Of a stretch of DNA of 64,000 nucleotides, positions 1 to 9,045 are shown one piece after another. Below the pieces are notes generated by a model. It was given only the letters and a program-made list of their open reading frames with translations, had not been told where the DNA came from and made no database searches. The position numbers and the translations under genes are program-made. Source of the DNA: Bog-756 sp963727955 (GTDB lineage: Bacteria; Actinomycetota; Acidimicrobiia; Acidimicrobiales; RAAP-2); NCBI GenBank assembly GCA_963727955.1, contig CAVSII010000010.1, forward strand, positions 124,001-188,000, given 5' to 3'. Each line of letters starts with the position of its first letter. Position 1 is the stretch's first letter.

Positions 1-411
1 GGCCTGAACGCTCTCGACGACGCCCAGAACCTCACCCGACGTACTCTCCACCTGCGACCCGATGAGCTCGTGGATCCACAGGGCGTCCGGATCAGCCAGA
101 GGCGGAGCGAACAAACGCGCACCCCTGATGGCCTCGGCGTCGTCGATCCCACTGAGCCCGTCGAAGGTCACGATGTAGCGACCGTGGTGAGCTGAGGACC
201 GCAACACCACCAAATCACGACCGGACTCCGTGGTGAGAACCGATCCGGGCGCCACCCGCTCCTCCCGATTGGTCACCAAGCTGACGATGACGTCGCCCCT
301 GAGGCCGTGGGGCTTGGCCACGGTGCCGACCTCGAGCAGGTCTGTGGAGCCGGGTGAGGAGGGCGCCGGACCGCCAGAGCCGCCGCCGGCATCGGGGGCG
401 GAGTGGTGCAC
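1..411 (-). CDS. rimM: Ribosome maturation factor RimM (C-terminus cut by window edge)
   Basis: RimM assists late assembly of the 30S subunit head by binding protein S19 and pre-16S rRNA. The visible 137 residues cover a Gly/Pro/Ser-rich N-terminus, the RimM domain (core VGTVAKPHGLRGDVIV near residues 31-46) and the start of the PRC-barrel (LWIHELIGSQV). The reading frame runs off the left edge with no stop. I chose the GTG at 411 because it lies just after the khpA stop; no strong ribosome binding site is visible, so the exact start is uncertain. It is last in the visible rpsP-khpA-rimM run; trmD and rplS usually follow in actinobacteria. Confidence 0.93.
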   Translation of the reverse strand, partial: MHHSAPDAGGGSGGPAPSSPGSTDLLEVGTVAKPHGLRGDVIVSLVTNREERVAPGSVLTTESGRDLVVLRSSAHHGRYIVTFDGLSGIDDAEAIRGARLFAPPLADPDALWIHELIGSQVESTSGEVLGVVESVQA

Positions 412-424
412 TGGAGCAGACAGA

Positions 425-763
425 TCAGTCGTCGACGATATCGACGCTGGTTTGAACCCCGTCGCGTGCGCCGGCCGCAGCCACCACGGTGCGGATAGCT
501 TGTGCCACCCGGCCGCGTCTACCGATGACCCGGCCCATGTCGTCGGGGGCCACATGGATGCGAAAGCGGAGGGTGCTGCCCCGCTCCTCCGTGTTGATGA
601 CGACGGCCCCGGGTTCGGACGTGATCGAACTGACCAGGTAGGTCACCACAGCCAGCGGCGTCCCGCCCGTGACCCGGTTCCCCAAGTCATCGTCGTCCCG
701 GCCATCGATGTCGTCGAGTGTGTTGACGTCGTCGGGAGAGTCGAGGGTCACGTCGTCGGTCAC
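425..763 (-). CDS. khpA: KH-domain RNA-binding protein KhpA
   Basis: This 112-residue protein has a single KH RNA-binding fold with the signature VIGRRGRVAQAIR near its C-terminus. In other bacteria KhpA pairs with KhpB (Jag) and binds many transcripts. About 35 very acidic N-terminal residues, rich in Asp, precede the domain, which is longer than usual for the family. The ATG overlaps the rpsP stop as ATGA, so the two are probably translationally coupled. Position between rpsP and rimM matches the conserved actinobacterial order. Confidence 0.93.
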   Translation of the reverse strand: MTDDVTLDSPDDVNTLDDIDGRDDDDLGNRVTGGTPLAVVTYLVSSITSEPGAVVINTEERGSTLRFRIHVAPDDMGRVIGRRGRVAQAIRTVVAAAGARDGVQTSVDIVDD

Positions 764-1047
764 TTGGCCGCCTTGGCCGTGGCGAACTCGTCAAGAGCAC
801 CCGACTGCTTCAGCAGCTTCTCCACCCGTTCGGTAGGCGTAGCCCCCTGGCTCAACCACTTGACGGCCTTGGCGTTGTCGATCTCCACCACCGCGTCAGG
901 CTCAGCCAGTGACTTGCCGCGGGGCGCGTAGGTCCCCACGATTTCGATGAACCGACCGTTGCGGGGCGAACGGCTGTCCGCCGCCACCAGGCGGTACGTC
1001 GGCTGCTTCTTTTTTCCGATCCGCACGAGGCGGAGCTTTACGGCCAC
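760..1047 (-). CDS. rpsP: 30S ribosomal protein S16
   Basis: S16 is a primary binding protein of 16S rRNA needed for early 30S assembly. The 95-residue product has the family core VKLRLVRIGKKKQPTYRLV and SPRNGRFIEIVGTY, with a short Ala/Lys tail. I chose the GTG at 1047 because GAGGAG lies six bases upstream and the resulting length is typical; the frame is open further upstream, to an ATG at 1134, but that extension is not S16-like. It starts the rpsP-khpA-rimM subcluster, 138 bp downstream of ffh, a gap in which I see only a short imperfect repeat. Confidence 0.97.
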   Translation of the reverse strand: MAVKLRLVRIGKKKQPTYRLVAADSRSPRNGRFIEIVGTYAPRGKSLAEPDAVVEIDNAKAVKWLSQGATPTERVEKLLKQSGALDEFATAKAAK

Positions 1048-1185
1048 AATGCACTCCTCTGCATTCCTGCGATATTCCTGCGATCTCCTGATTGGCCCAC
1101 CAGTCTCGCACCTAAAGCGAGGTTGCCGTGCCAAAAACCAGCCTGGACGGCGGCGGGGGCTCTCTCGGGCGTTCTCCGGGCCCTG

Positions 1186-2730
1186 TCAGCGGGCCTTCGG
1201 CGTCACCCGCCCACCACCTTTGCCCTTCTTGCCCCCCTTGCCCCGGGATTTGGCCGAGCTCCGGCCTCCGCCCCCCTTGCCCATCGCCGGGCCAGGGCTC
1301 TGACCGAAGCCACCAGCGTCGGCACCTACTCCGGCCAGATCGGAGAAGTCAGCACCGGCCGTCATTTCGGCCATGGCCTCCGGGGACAGTTTCGGACCGC
1401 GTCCCAAAAGACCTCCGAGACCGCCCATGGCGCCGGCCATGCCGCCCTTTCCGAACCCCTTCATCATCTTCTGCATCTCCTTGAACTGCTTGAGGAGAGC
1501 GTTGACGTCCGAGGTGGCGGTCCCGCTGCCCCGGGCGATCCGCACCCGCCGGGCTCCGTCGATGATGGCCGGATCAACTCGCTCCGAAGGCGTCATCGAC
1601 CGAATGATGGCCTCGATCTGGCCGATCTGGCCGTCGTCGACGGCGGATGAGGCCTGTTTGAGGTCCTTGGGCACACCGGGCAGCAACGAGAGCATGCCCG
1701 ACAGCGAACCCATCTTTTTCACCTGTTGAAGCTGCTCGAGGAAATCCTCCAAGGTGAACCGGCCCTCGAGCATGGCGGCCGCACCCTTGGTGGTGACCTC
1801 CTTGTCCATGGTCCGATCGGCTTGCTCGATGAGGCTGAGGACGTCGCCCATGCCCAGGATCCGGTCGGCCATCCGATCGGGGTGAAACTGATCGAAGTCA
1901 TCGAGCTTCTCGCCGGTGGAGGCGAAGGCGATGGGCTTGCCCACCACCTCCTTGACCGAAAGGGCGGCGCCACCGCGAGCATCACCGTCCAGCTTGGTCA
2001 GGATGACCCCGTCAAGCGACAGGGCCTGGTCGAAGGCGGCGGCGGTCGACACGGCATCCTGGCCGGTCATGGCGTCGATGACCAGGAAGGTGTAGTGCGG
2101 ATCCACTGCGCCGGCGATGTGCCGGATCTCTTCCATCAGCTCTTCGTCGATGGCCAGACGGCCGGCGGTGTCGACGATGAGCACATCCCGACCGAGGCGC
2201 CTTGCTTCGTCCAGACCCGCTCGGGCCACCGCCACCGGGTCGGTGGGTTCGCTGAACACCGAAATTCCGGCCTGCTGACCGAGCACACGCAACTGCTCCA
2301 CCGCGGCCGGCCTCTGCAAGTCGGCCCCCACCAACAGCGGGTTCCGTCCCTGCTGCTTGAACCAGCGGGCCAGCTTGGCCGACGTGGTCGTCTTGCCGGA
2401 GCCCTGGAGGCCGGCCAGCAGGATCACTGTCGGCGGCCGACCGGCGTAGGTGATCTTGAGCGTCTCCCCGCCGAGGATGGCGATGAGCTCCTCGTTGACG
2501 ATCTTGATGATCTGCTGGCCGGGGCTCAGATTCTGAACGAGCTCGAGCCCGACGCAGCGCTCCCGAACGGCGTCGGTGAAGCCGCGCACGACACTTATCT
2601 CGACGTCGGCCTCCAGAAGGGCCGTACGGATTTCGCGCAGGACCTCGTCGACGTCGGCGTCGGTCAGGCGGCCACGGCTGCGGAGCCTGGAGAGAATCCC
2701 CTCAAATCTGTCGGTCAGGCTCTCGAACAT
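1186..2730 (-). CDS. ffh: Signal recognition particle protein Ffh (SRP54)
   Basis: Ffh is the SRP GTPase that, with 4.5S RNA, carries nascent membrane proteins to the receptor FtsY. The 514 residues show the helical N domain, the G domain with GLQGSGKTTTSAK (P-loop), DTAGRL and TKLDGDARGG, then the Met-rich M domain (ARGSGTATSDVNALLKQF) that binds RNA and signal peptides. The C-terminus is a Gly/Lys-rich basic tail. The partner ftsY lies 215 bp upstream on the same strand and a tandem repeat fills part of that gap. Confidence 0.98.
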   Translation of the reverse strand: MFESLTDRFEGILSRLRSRGRLTDADVDEVLREIRTALLEADVEISVVRGFTDAVRERCVGLELVQNLSPGQQIIKIVNEELIAILGGETLKITYAGRPPTVILLAGLQGSGKTTTSAKLARWFKQQGRNPLLVGADLQRPAAVEQLRVLGQQAGISVFSEPTDPVAVARAGLDEARRLGRDVLIVDTAGRLAIDEELMEEIRHIAGAVDPHYTFLVIDAMTGQDAVSTAAAFDQALSLDGVILTKLDGDARGGAALSVKEVVGKPIAFASTGEKLDDFDQFHPDRMADRILGMGDVLSLIEQADRTMDKEVTTKGAAAMLEGRFTLEDFLEQLQQVKKMGSLSGMLSLLPGVPKDLKQASSAVDDGQIGQIEAIIRSMTPSERVDPAIIDGARRVRIARGSGTATSDVNALLKQFKEMQKMMKGFGKGGMAGAMGGLGGLLGRGPKLSPEAMAEMTAGADFSDLAGVGADAGGFGQSPGPAMGKGGGGRSSAKSRGKGGKKGKGGGRVTPKAR

Positions 2731-2879
2731 GGGGACCTCAGGCTATCGGACAGCGGTCAGACCGTGTCGTCGTCCGCCACGCCTGGCCACCGGAACGGCT
2801 CGGCTGACACCGGCCCGCCGACAGCATCTCGGACAGCCGCCGACGAGGCAGAACAACCCCCACGGAAACGCCCTCTCCA

Positions 2880-2949
2880 AACAGCGACCCCGCATCAGCC
2901 GGCTCAGAACAGCGACCCTGCATCAGCCGGCTCAGAACAGCCGGCTCAG
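2880..2949. repeat. 28-bp tandem repeat, 2.5 copies, over the ftsY stop codon
   Basis: Two 28-bp units (2880-2907 and 2908-2935) differ at one base and are followed by a partial copy (2936-2949) lacking 14 internal bases. The partial copy contains the ftsY stop codon (2946-2948), so on the minus strand the array reads as repeats of the gene's own terminal sequence, starting TGAGCCGGCTG. There are no spacers, so it is not a CRISPR array. Confidence 0.9.
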
Positions 2950-4262
2950 AAAAGCGCCTCAACGAATCCCTGGGGGTCGAAGTCGACCAGGTCATCGACG
3001 CCCTCTCCCAATCCGACCAGCTTCACCGGGAGACCGAGCTCACGCTGGATGGCCACCACGATTCCCCCCTTGGCCGTCCCGTCGAGCTTGGTCAGCACCA
3101 CCCCGGACACGTCCACCGCGTCGAGAAAGACCTTGGCCTGAGCCAGCCCGTTCTGGCCGGTGGTGGCGTCGAGCACCAGGAGGACCTCCACCACCCGGCC
3201 CGGTGGTCGGTCGGCCACACGGCGGATCTTCTTGAGCTCTTCGATGAGGTTGACCTTGTTGTGGAGGCGACCGGCGGTATCGGCCAGGACCACTTCGTAC
3301 CCCCGCGCGGAGGCACGCTTCACGGCGTCGAAGACCACAGAGCTCGGGTCGCCCCCCTCAGACCCCCGGACGATTTCGGCGTCCGCCCGCGAAGCCCACA
3401 TCGAGAGCTGCTCACCGGCTGCGGCACGGAAGGTGTCACCGGCCGCCAGGAGAACCTTGGTACCGCTCGACGACATCCGGCTGGCCACCTTGCCGACCGT
3501 TGTCGTCTTGCCCACCCCGTTGACCCCGACGAACAGCCATACGTCGACCAGACCCCCGTCCCTGTCTTCGCCACCGGAGACGCCGGCTGCACCCTCGGTA
3601 CCCTCCTGCGGCGCGCCCGGAAGGGCAAGAGCGCCATCAGTGGACGTGAGCATTTCCACCAGGTCGGACTTGAGGGTGTCGATGAGGGCGCTGGGACCGT
3701 CGATCTCGCCTGCCTTGACCCGGGTTTTCAGATCTCCGAGCAGAGCGTCGGTGGCGCCCACTCCGACATCGGCCCGGATGAGCGCCTCTTCCAGGTCGTC
3801 CCAGGTTGCGGAGTCGATCTTTCCTTTGGACCGGACGGCTCCGAGGTAACCGGCAAAAAGGCCCCGTGCCTTGCCCAGGCGGCTCCGATAGGAGGCCGGC
3901 TCGGGAGCCGGCTCGGGAACGGCTTCGGTAACCGGTTCGACCTCGCCTGGCGGCTCCGCCCCAGCCGGGCGCTCCTCGATCTCGACAACCGAGGTGCCGG
4001 AGGGGCTGGCGGGAGCCGGTGTCCCCTCGGCGGCCCGGGTGGCGTCGGCGCTCCGGTCGAGTTCGACGTCGGTGGGAGCGTCGACCGCATCCTCGCCGAG
4101 AGGCACATGTTCCTTGATCCCTCTGCCCCGCAGGCGCAACCCCACGGCCACGCCGGTGGCCACCACAGCCACCGGGATGGCGATGGCCAGCCCGATGACC
4201 ACATCGGACGAGGAGGCCAGTGAGGAAGCCAGAACGGAAGCCAGACCGGCGCCCTCGATCAT
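2946..4262 (-). CDS. ftsY: SRP receptor FtsY
   Basis: FtsY docks the SRP-ribosome complex at the membrane, and its GTPase works as a heterodimer with Ffh. The 438-residue protein starts with a hydrophobic segment (about residues 21-43, VVIGLAIAIPVAVVATGVAV), giving it a membrane anchor as in other actinobacteria. An acidic, Pro/Glu-rich A domain follows, then the NG domain with GVNGVGKTTTVGK, DTAGRL and TKLDGTAKGG, ending in FVEALF. Its ATG overlaps the smc stop (ATGA), indicating coupled translation. The stop codon lies inside a tandem repeat. Confidence 0.98.
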   Translation of the reverse strand: MIEGAGLASVLASSLASSSDVVIGLAIAIPVAVVATGVAVGLRLRGRGIKEHVPLGEDAVDAPTDVELDRSADATRAAEGTPAPASPSGTSVVEIEERPAGAEPPGEVEPVTEAVPEPAPEPASYRSRLGKARGLFAGYLGAVRSKGKIDSATWDDLEEALIRADVGVGATDALLGDLKTRVKAGEIDGPSALIDTLKSDLVEMLTSTDGALALPGAPQEGTEGAAGVSGGEDRDGGLVDVWLFVGVNGVGKTTTVGKVASRMSSSGTKVLLAAGDTFRAAAGEQLSMWASRADAEIVRGSEGGDPSSVVFDAVKRASARGYEVVLADTAGRLHNKVNLIEELKKIRRVADRPPGRVVEVLLVLDATTGQNGLAQAKVFLDAVDVSGVVLTKLDGTAKGGIVVAIQRELGLPVKLVGLGEGVDDLVDFDPQGFVEALF

Positions 4263-7200
4263 CCGTCGGTCCCACCCCGGGGCTCAGCCCCGATTCTCTT
4301 GCCACCTCCGTCGAAGCGCACGCCGCTGATGGCGGGACCGTCTCCTGTTTCGTCGCCGACAACTGTCCCCGAGTCGTCGGCCGGATATCCGGCCCCGATG
4401 TCCGGCACTTCAGGCACTTCAGGCACCTCGCCAGGGGGAACTGACTGTCCCGGATGCTGGCCGCCCACCGACTGGTTGGACGGCTCGGACGGGGAGGAGA
4501 CGGCGACCGACGAAGGGGGCGGAGCGAACAGCACGGTATTGGGCGACAAGGTGGGCGAGGAGGCGGGTGACTCCCCCGCCGAGGGGACCTTGGAGACGGC
4601 CTCGGACGGGAGCGCCCCGTCCTGGTGGCGAGGGACCTTCTGGCTCACCACCTTGGAGGAGCCGCCGGGAGCCATGGTCACCCCGTAAAGAGCGTCTGCC
4701 GCCTCCATGGTCCGTTTCTGGTGGCTCACGATGATGAGCTGTGCCCCTTCCCGGAACTCGTGAACCAGGCCCAAGAAGCGCTGGAGATTGACGTCGTCGA
4801 GTGCCGCCTCGACCTCGTCCATCAGGTAGAAGGGCGACGGACGGCTCCGGAAAACGGCGAACAGGTAGGCCAACGCCACCAGCGAGCGCTCGCCGCCCGA
4901 CAGCAGCGAGAGGCGCCGGACGTTGCGACCTGCCGGTCGGACCTCCACTTCAACGCCGGTATTCAGAAGGTTCTCCGGATCGGTCAGGGAGAGCCTCCCC
5001 GTCCCGCCCGGAAACAACGTGGTGACAAGGGCCCCGAAGTGGTCGTTGACGTCGGCGAAAGCCGCGTGGAAGACATGCATGATCTCTTCGTCGAGAGCGC
5101 GTATGACGTGGTGGAGCTCACGGCGGGCCGAGCGCACATCCTCCACCTGGGCCTCGAGGAACCGGTGCCGCTCACTGAGCTCGGCCAGCTCATCCAGAGC
5201 GAGAGGGTTGACCGGACCCAGGGCCGCCACTTCGGCCTCCAGCTCGGCGACCCGGGTCACAGGATCCGACCCCTCGGCCAGCTCCGGTACCGGCGCGTCG
5301 ATGGCCTCTTCGGGTCCACAGGCCAGTTCCCGCTGCAGGTTCTCGATGACCGCTTCGCGGCGCACGGTGGCCTCGACCAGATCGAGTTCCGACTTCTGGA
5401 GCCGGCCCCGCACAGCGGCCAACTCGTGCTCCTGGGCCGAGCGTTGCCTACGCAGCTCCTCGAGGCGAGCGCCACCGGCCCTGACCGCCTCCAGTTGGCG
5501 CCGGTGGCGGTCCCGCAGCTGGGCGAGAGTGCCGTCCAACTGGCCTTGGGCCCGGGCCACCTCGGCGCTGAGCCGTTCGACGGCGGTGGCATCGGCCTCG
5601 AGGCGTCTCCTCCGCTCGGCGGCCAGACGGCGCTCGTCGGCATGCCCGGTGAGCCGGCGTTCCACCTCTTCGAGCCGCTCGGTCAGGACCCGGCTGCGTT
5701 CGGCCAATCCGGCCGACCGCACCTCCCACTCACTGCGAGCGGTGGCTACGTTGGTCATGCCTTCGTCGAGCCGTCGCCGTTCTTCGCGGGCGGCAGCCGC
5801 CTCGTCGGCCGCCAGCGCCTTGGCCTCCTCGAAACGCGGGAGCTGCTGTTGGAGCTCATCGGCCCGTCCCTGGTCCCGTGCAACCCGTTCGTCCAACTCG
5901 ACCCGGGCCACCCGCAGCTCCTCGAGCTCGACCGCCAGGGCCGCCCGGTCGTCAGCCACCCTCTGGCGCGTGGCCCGTGCCGTCTGGTGGACGACCTCGT
6001 TGTGGTCGTCCGACCGAACGGCCTCCAGGGCGGCCACTCGGGTGGCCTCCACCCCGGCCCGTGCCGTCGTTCGTTCCTCAGCGGCGTGGGAGGTGGCCAA
6101 GGCCGCCATTTCCGCCCGCGATCGCGCTTCTTCGACCACGTCGGCGGTGACGGTGGCGCCACCGGCCCGCACCCGCCATCCACTCGATGAGAACCTGTCG
6201 CCGTCCCGAGTGACGACGACCAGATCGGGGCGGGCCAGAGCCAGGTCGATGGCTTCGGACCATCCGCCCTGGGCACAGAATGCGCCGGACAAGAGCGTGT
6301 CGAGGACCACGTCGAGCCCGGGAAATCCGATGTTCCCGCTGCGAGGGCGCACATGGTGGCGAATGGGTTCGGTACCAGCCGGGGCCTCGATGTGACCCAC
6401 GTCGGCGGGGACCGCACCGGTCAAAGCCAGAACGGCGCCGGTCGCTCCTCCCTGGCGGAGGCGGGCCAGGGCCTGTCGGGCCGGTTCGCTGCCCGAGACG
6501 ACGACGGCCGCCACCGATGCCCCCGCGGCGGCCTCGAAGGCCGCTTCCCAGCCGGCGTCGACCTCGACCACGTCGAGAAGCGTCCCCACCACCCCGTCCA
6601 CCCCGGCCAGCAGCTCCGCCCCCGCCGCCCCCCGGGCTTCGTCGAACGCCTTCTCCAAGGCGTCGGCTCGGGCCACCGATCGATGAAGCTCCTGCTCGGC
6701 CTGACGGAGGGCCTGTTCGGCCGCTTCCAGCCGGGCCGTGGCCTGACCGTGGGCCGATTCCATTTCGGCCACCACCGTCTGCAGACGATGACGGGCCAGC
6801 TCGGTGTCGGACAACCGTTCGGCCAGCTCCCGATCTTCGTCTTCGAGAAGGGCGCCACGGCGCTCGGCCGCCACCGACCGGGCGGCCAGCTGCTCGAGGG
6901 CCCGCCGGTCCCGCTCGAGGGCCCGTTCGAGCGAACCGAGCTGGCCACGGGCCACGGTGACCGCTTCCTCGGCCTGTCGCAGCGGTCCGCCGTCCCCCCA
7001 TGCCTCGAGGTGGGCCTCGAGTGCGGCCGCCGCCTCGGCCTCCATCTGGACCAGGGCATCCTGTTCGGGGGCGAGCCTGGTCGATTCGGCTTCCGCCGCC
7101 GAGAGCTCCTCGCTCAGATGAGCGGCCTCGGCCTCGAGCGTCGACACCACATCGGCATCGGCGGCGGCGTCGAGGGCCTGAGCCAGCGACCGGCGGCGCT

Positions 7201-8119
7201 CCCGCAGAACTCCGATCAAGCCGCGGGCCCGCTCGACCAGTCCTTCGGCCCGACCGAGGGCGGAGGCCAGGTCGGCCTCCCTCTGGGCCGACATCTCATC
7301 GCTGGTGCGCTCGGTGTCGGCGTCGAGTTGGTCGAGCGAGGTCCGCAGGCTCTCCTCGACGATGCGCTGCTCGGCCTGCGCCCGCTTTCCCTCCTGCTGA
7401 CGTGCGTCCAGAGCCTTGAGCTCCGAGCCGGCCACATAGAGGCGGATCATCCGCAGCTGATCGTCCAGCTCGGCGTAGGAACGGGCCGCCGCCGCCTGGC
7501 GTTCGAGTGGCCGGATCTGGCGTTTGACTTCTCGGACCAGGTCGAACAGCCGTTCCAGGTTCTCTTCGGTGGAGGCCAGCCGCCGTTCGGACCTCTCTCG
7601 CCGGCGACGGTACTTGAGAACGCCGGCCGCCTCCTCGATGACCGCCCGGCGGTCTTCGGGATGCGCCTCCAGGATGGCGTCGAGGTGGCCCTGGCTGATG
7701 ATGACGTGCTGTTGGCGGCCGACACCGGTGTCCGACAGCAGCTCTTGGATATCGAGCAGCCGGCAGGGTGCGCCGTTCATGGCGTACTCGCTGTCGCCCG
7801 ACCGGAAAAGAGTCCGGGTAATGGTGATTTCGGCCAGATCGGTGGCCAGCTGGCCGGCGCTGTTGTCGATGGTCAGGGTCACTTCGGCCCGGCCCAGAGC
7901 GGGGCGGCTGGCGGTGCCGGCGAAGATGACGTCCTCCATCTTGGCCGAGCGCACCGTGCGGGGACCCTGGGCGCCGAGGACCCACGCCACGGCGTCGACC
8001 ACGTTCGACTTCCCGCTCCCGTTCGGGCCCACCACCACGGTGATGCCCGGCTCGAATTCGAGCACGGCCGGGTCGGCGAAGGATTTGAAACCCTTGAGGG
8101 AGAGAGACTTCAGGAACAC
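4259..8119 (-). CDS. smc: Chromosome partition protein SMC
   Basis: SMC is the coiled-coil ATPase of the condensin-like complex with ScpA/ScpB that organises and segregates the chromosome. The Walker A GPNGSGKS is at residues 31-38, two long Ala/Glu/Arg-rich coiled coils flank a hinge near residues 510-640, and the head closes with LSGGERSLVALAYLF and YLMDEVEAALDD. At 1286 residues it is about 100 longer than usual: after the normal end there is a low-complexity Ser/Pro/Gly tail of roughly 125 residues containing PEVPEVPEVPD, encoded by a 9-bp DNA repeat near 4404-4430. A TANNNT box nine bases before the GTG start suggests a promoter of its own. Confidence 0.98.
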   Translation of the reverse strand: MFLKSLSLKGFKSFADPAVLEFEPGITVVVGPNGSGKSNVVDAVAWVLGAQGPRTVRSAKMEDVIFAGTASRPALGRAEVTLTIDNSAGQLATDLAEITITRTLFRSGDSEYAMNGAPCRLLDIQELLSDTGVGRQQHVIISQGHLDAILEAHPEDRRAVIEEAAGVLKYRRRRERSERRLASTEENLERLFDLVREVKRQIRPLERQAAAARSYAELDDQLRMIRLYVAGSELKALDARQQEGKRAQAEQRIVEESLRTSLDQLDADTERTSDEMSAQREADLASALGRAEGLVERARGLIGVLRERRRSLAQALDAAADADVVSTLEAEAAHLSEELSAAEAESTRLAPEQDALVQMEAEAAAALEAHLEAWGDGGPLRQAEEAVTVARGQLGSLERALERDRRALEQLAARSVAAERRGALLEDEDRELAERLSDTELARHRLQTVVAEMESAHGQATARLEAAEQALRQAEQELHRSVARADALEKAFDEARGAAGAELLAGVDGVVGTLLDVVEVDAGWEAAFEAAAGASVAAVVVSGSEPARQALARLRQGGATGAVLALTGAVPADVGHIEAPAGTEPIRHHVRPRSGNIGFPGLDVVLDTLLSGAFCAQGGWSEAIDLALARPDLVVVTRDGDRFSSSGWRVRAGGATVTADVVEEARSRAEMAALATSHAAEERTTARAGVEATRVAALEAVRSDDHNEVVHQTARATRQRVADDRAALAVELEELRVARVELDERVARDQGRADELQQQLPRFEEAKALAADEAAAAREERRRLDEGMTNVATARSEWEVRSAGLAERSRVLTERLEEVERRLTGHADERRLAAERRRRLEADATAVERLSAEVARAQGQLDGTLAQLRDRHRRQLEAVRAGGARLEELRRQRSAQEHELAAVRGRLQKSELDLVEATVRREAVIENLQRELACGPEEAIDAPVPELAEGSDPVTRVAELEAEVAALGPVNPLALDELAELSERHRFLEAQVEDVRSARRELHHVIRALDEEIMHVFHAAFADVNDHFGALVTTLFPGGTGRLSLTDPENLLNTGVEVEVRPAGRNVRRLSLLSGGERSLVALAYLFAVFRSRPSPFYLMDEVEAALDDVNLQRFLGLVHEFREGAQLIIVSHQKRTMEAADALYGVTMAPGGSSKVVSQKVPRHQDGALPSEAVSKVPSAGESPASSPTLSPNTVLFAPPPSSVAVSSPSEPSNQSVGGQHPGQSVPPGEVPEVPEVPDIGAGYPADDSGTVVGDETGDGPAISGVRFDGGGKRIGAEPRGGTDG

Positions 8120-8128
8120 CGCGCGCTC

Positions 8129-8134
8129 ACCCTA
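8129..8134 (-). promoter_or_regulatory. Leaderless-type -10 box (TAGGGT) for smc
   Basis: TAGGGT sits nine bases upstream of the smc GTG. The spacing is too short for a ribosome binding site, as in leaderless actinobacterial mRNAs. No convincing -35 is visible. Confidence 0.45.
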
Positions 8135-8202
8135 TCGGCCGTCGGTGAGCAGAGTGGAGATGCCGACCCGGCTCGCTCGATCGACGCGGGAAAGATGCCG
8201 GA

Positions 8203-9045
8203 TCAGACCTGGCAATGATCACAGAAGAAGGTCGACCGACCCCCTGATTTGACCCGGACGATGGTGGCGCGGCAGCGTCGGCAGGCCTCGCCTTCCCGGT
8301 CGTAGGCCTGGTGTTGATCCTGATAGTCACCGACCTCACCGAACAGGTCGCGGTACTGCTCGTCGGCCAAGGAGGAGCCGCGGCGCTTGACTGCCTCGGC
8401 CAGTGTCTCGACCATGGCCCGGTAGAGCCGCCTCACCTCCTGGGACGACAGCGAGTTGGACATCCGGTCGTAGCGGAGACCGGCGGCGAACAGGATCTCG
8501 TCGGCGTACATGTTGCCGATCCCGGCCACGAACTCCTGGTCCATGAGCAGGGCCTTGAGGCCTGCCTTGTGGGACGACAGCAGCACCCAGAACTTCTCCC
8601 AGCTCATCACGTCCTCGAGCGGGTCGAAACCAAGGTGGGCCAGCTCGGGCAGAGGAGGGGAACCGTCCACCGGGGCGGCTGACACGAACAACTCGCCGAA
8701 GGTGCGCGGGTCGACGAAGCGCAGCTGTCCGCCCTGGGTGAACGTGATCACCACGTGGGTGTGGGGGGCTTTGGGCTCCTTGATGGACTTGGCCCGCTGG
8801 AGTTGGCCGCTCATCCCCAGGTGGACCACCAGGGTCTGGCCGTCCTCCAGCCCCAGGAGCAGGTACTTACCCGCTCGGTCGATCGATTTGATGGTATGTC
8901 CCTCGAGGCGGGCACGGAAGTTCTTGGCGCTCGGATGGCGCCGCACCGTGCGTCCATTGCGCACCTCGACTGACTTGATCTTCCGGCCGACGACCTCGGA
9001 TTGAAGGTCCCGCCGGATGGTCTCAACCTCGGGAAGCTCAGGCAT
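8203..9045 (-). CDS. mutM: Formamidopyrimidine-DNA glycosylase
   Basis: MutM (Fpg) removes 8-oxoguanine and formamidopyrimidines and nicks the abasic site. The 280-residue protein begins MPELPEVETIRRDL, where the processed N-terminal Pro is the nucleophile and the next Glu is catalytic. The helix-two-turn-helix is followed by a C-terminal zinc finger with CRRC and CDHC pairs. The frame is open upstream into rnc, but the family invariably starts MPELPEVE, so I chose the ATG at 9045. It overlaps the rnc end by 8 bp, consistent with one transcript. Confidence 0.97.
   Translation of the reverse strand: MPELPEVETIRRDLQSEVVGRKIKSVEVRNGRTVRRHPSAKNFRARLEGHTIKSIDRAGKYLLLGLEDGQTLVVHLGMSGQLQRAKSIKEPKAPHTHVVITFTQGGQLRFVDPRTFGELFVSAAPVDGSPPLPELAHLGFDPLEDVMSWEKFWVLLSSHKAGLKALLMDQEFVAGIGNMYADEILFAAGLRYDRMSNSLSSQEVRRLYRAMVETLAEAVKRRGSSLADEQYRDLFGEVGDYQDQHQAYDREGEACRRCRATIVRVKSGGRSTFFCDHCQV

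Noticed and set aside
2880..2949. CRISPR-like direct repeats here and at 10465, 19037, 33494 and 52053
   Set aside because: Units are directly adjacent with no spacers, some are coding, and no cas genes are present.
6353..8218. A 621-residue open frame antisense to smc
   Set aside because: It mirrors SMC coiled-coil codons and has no recognisable family.
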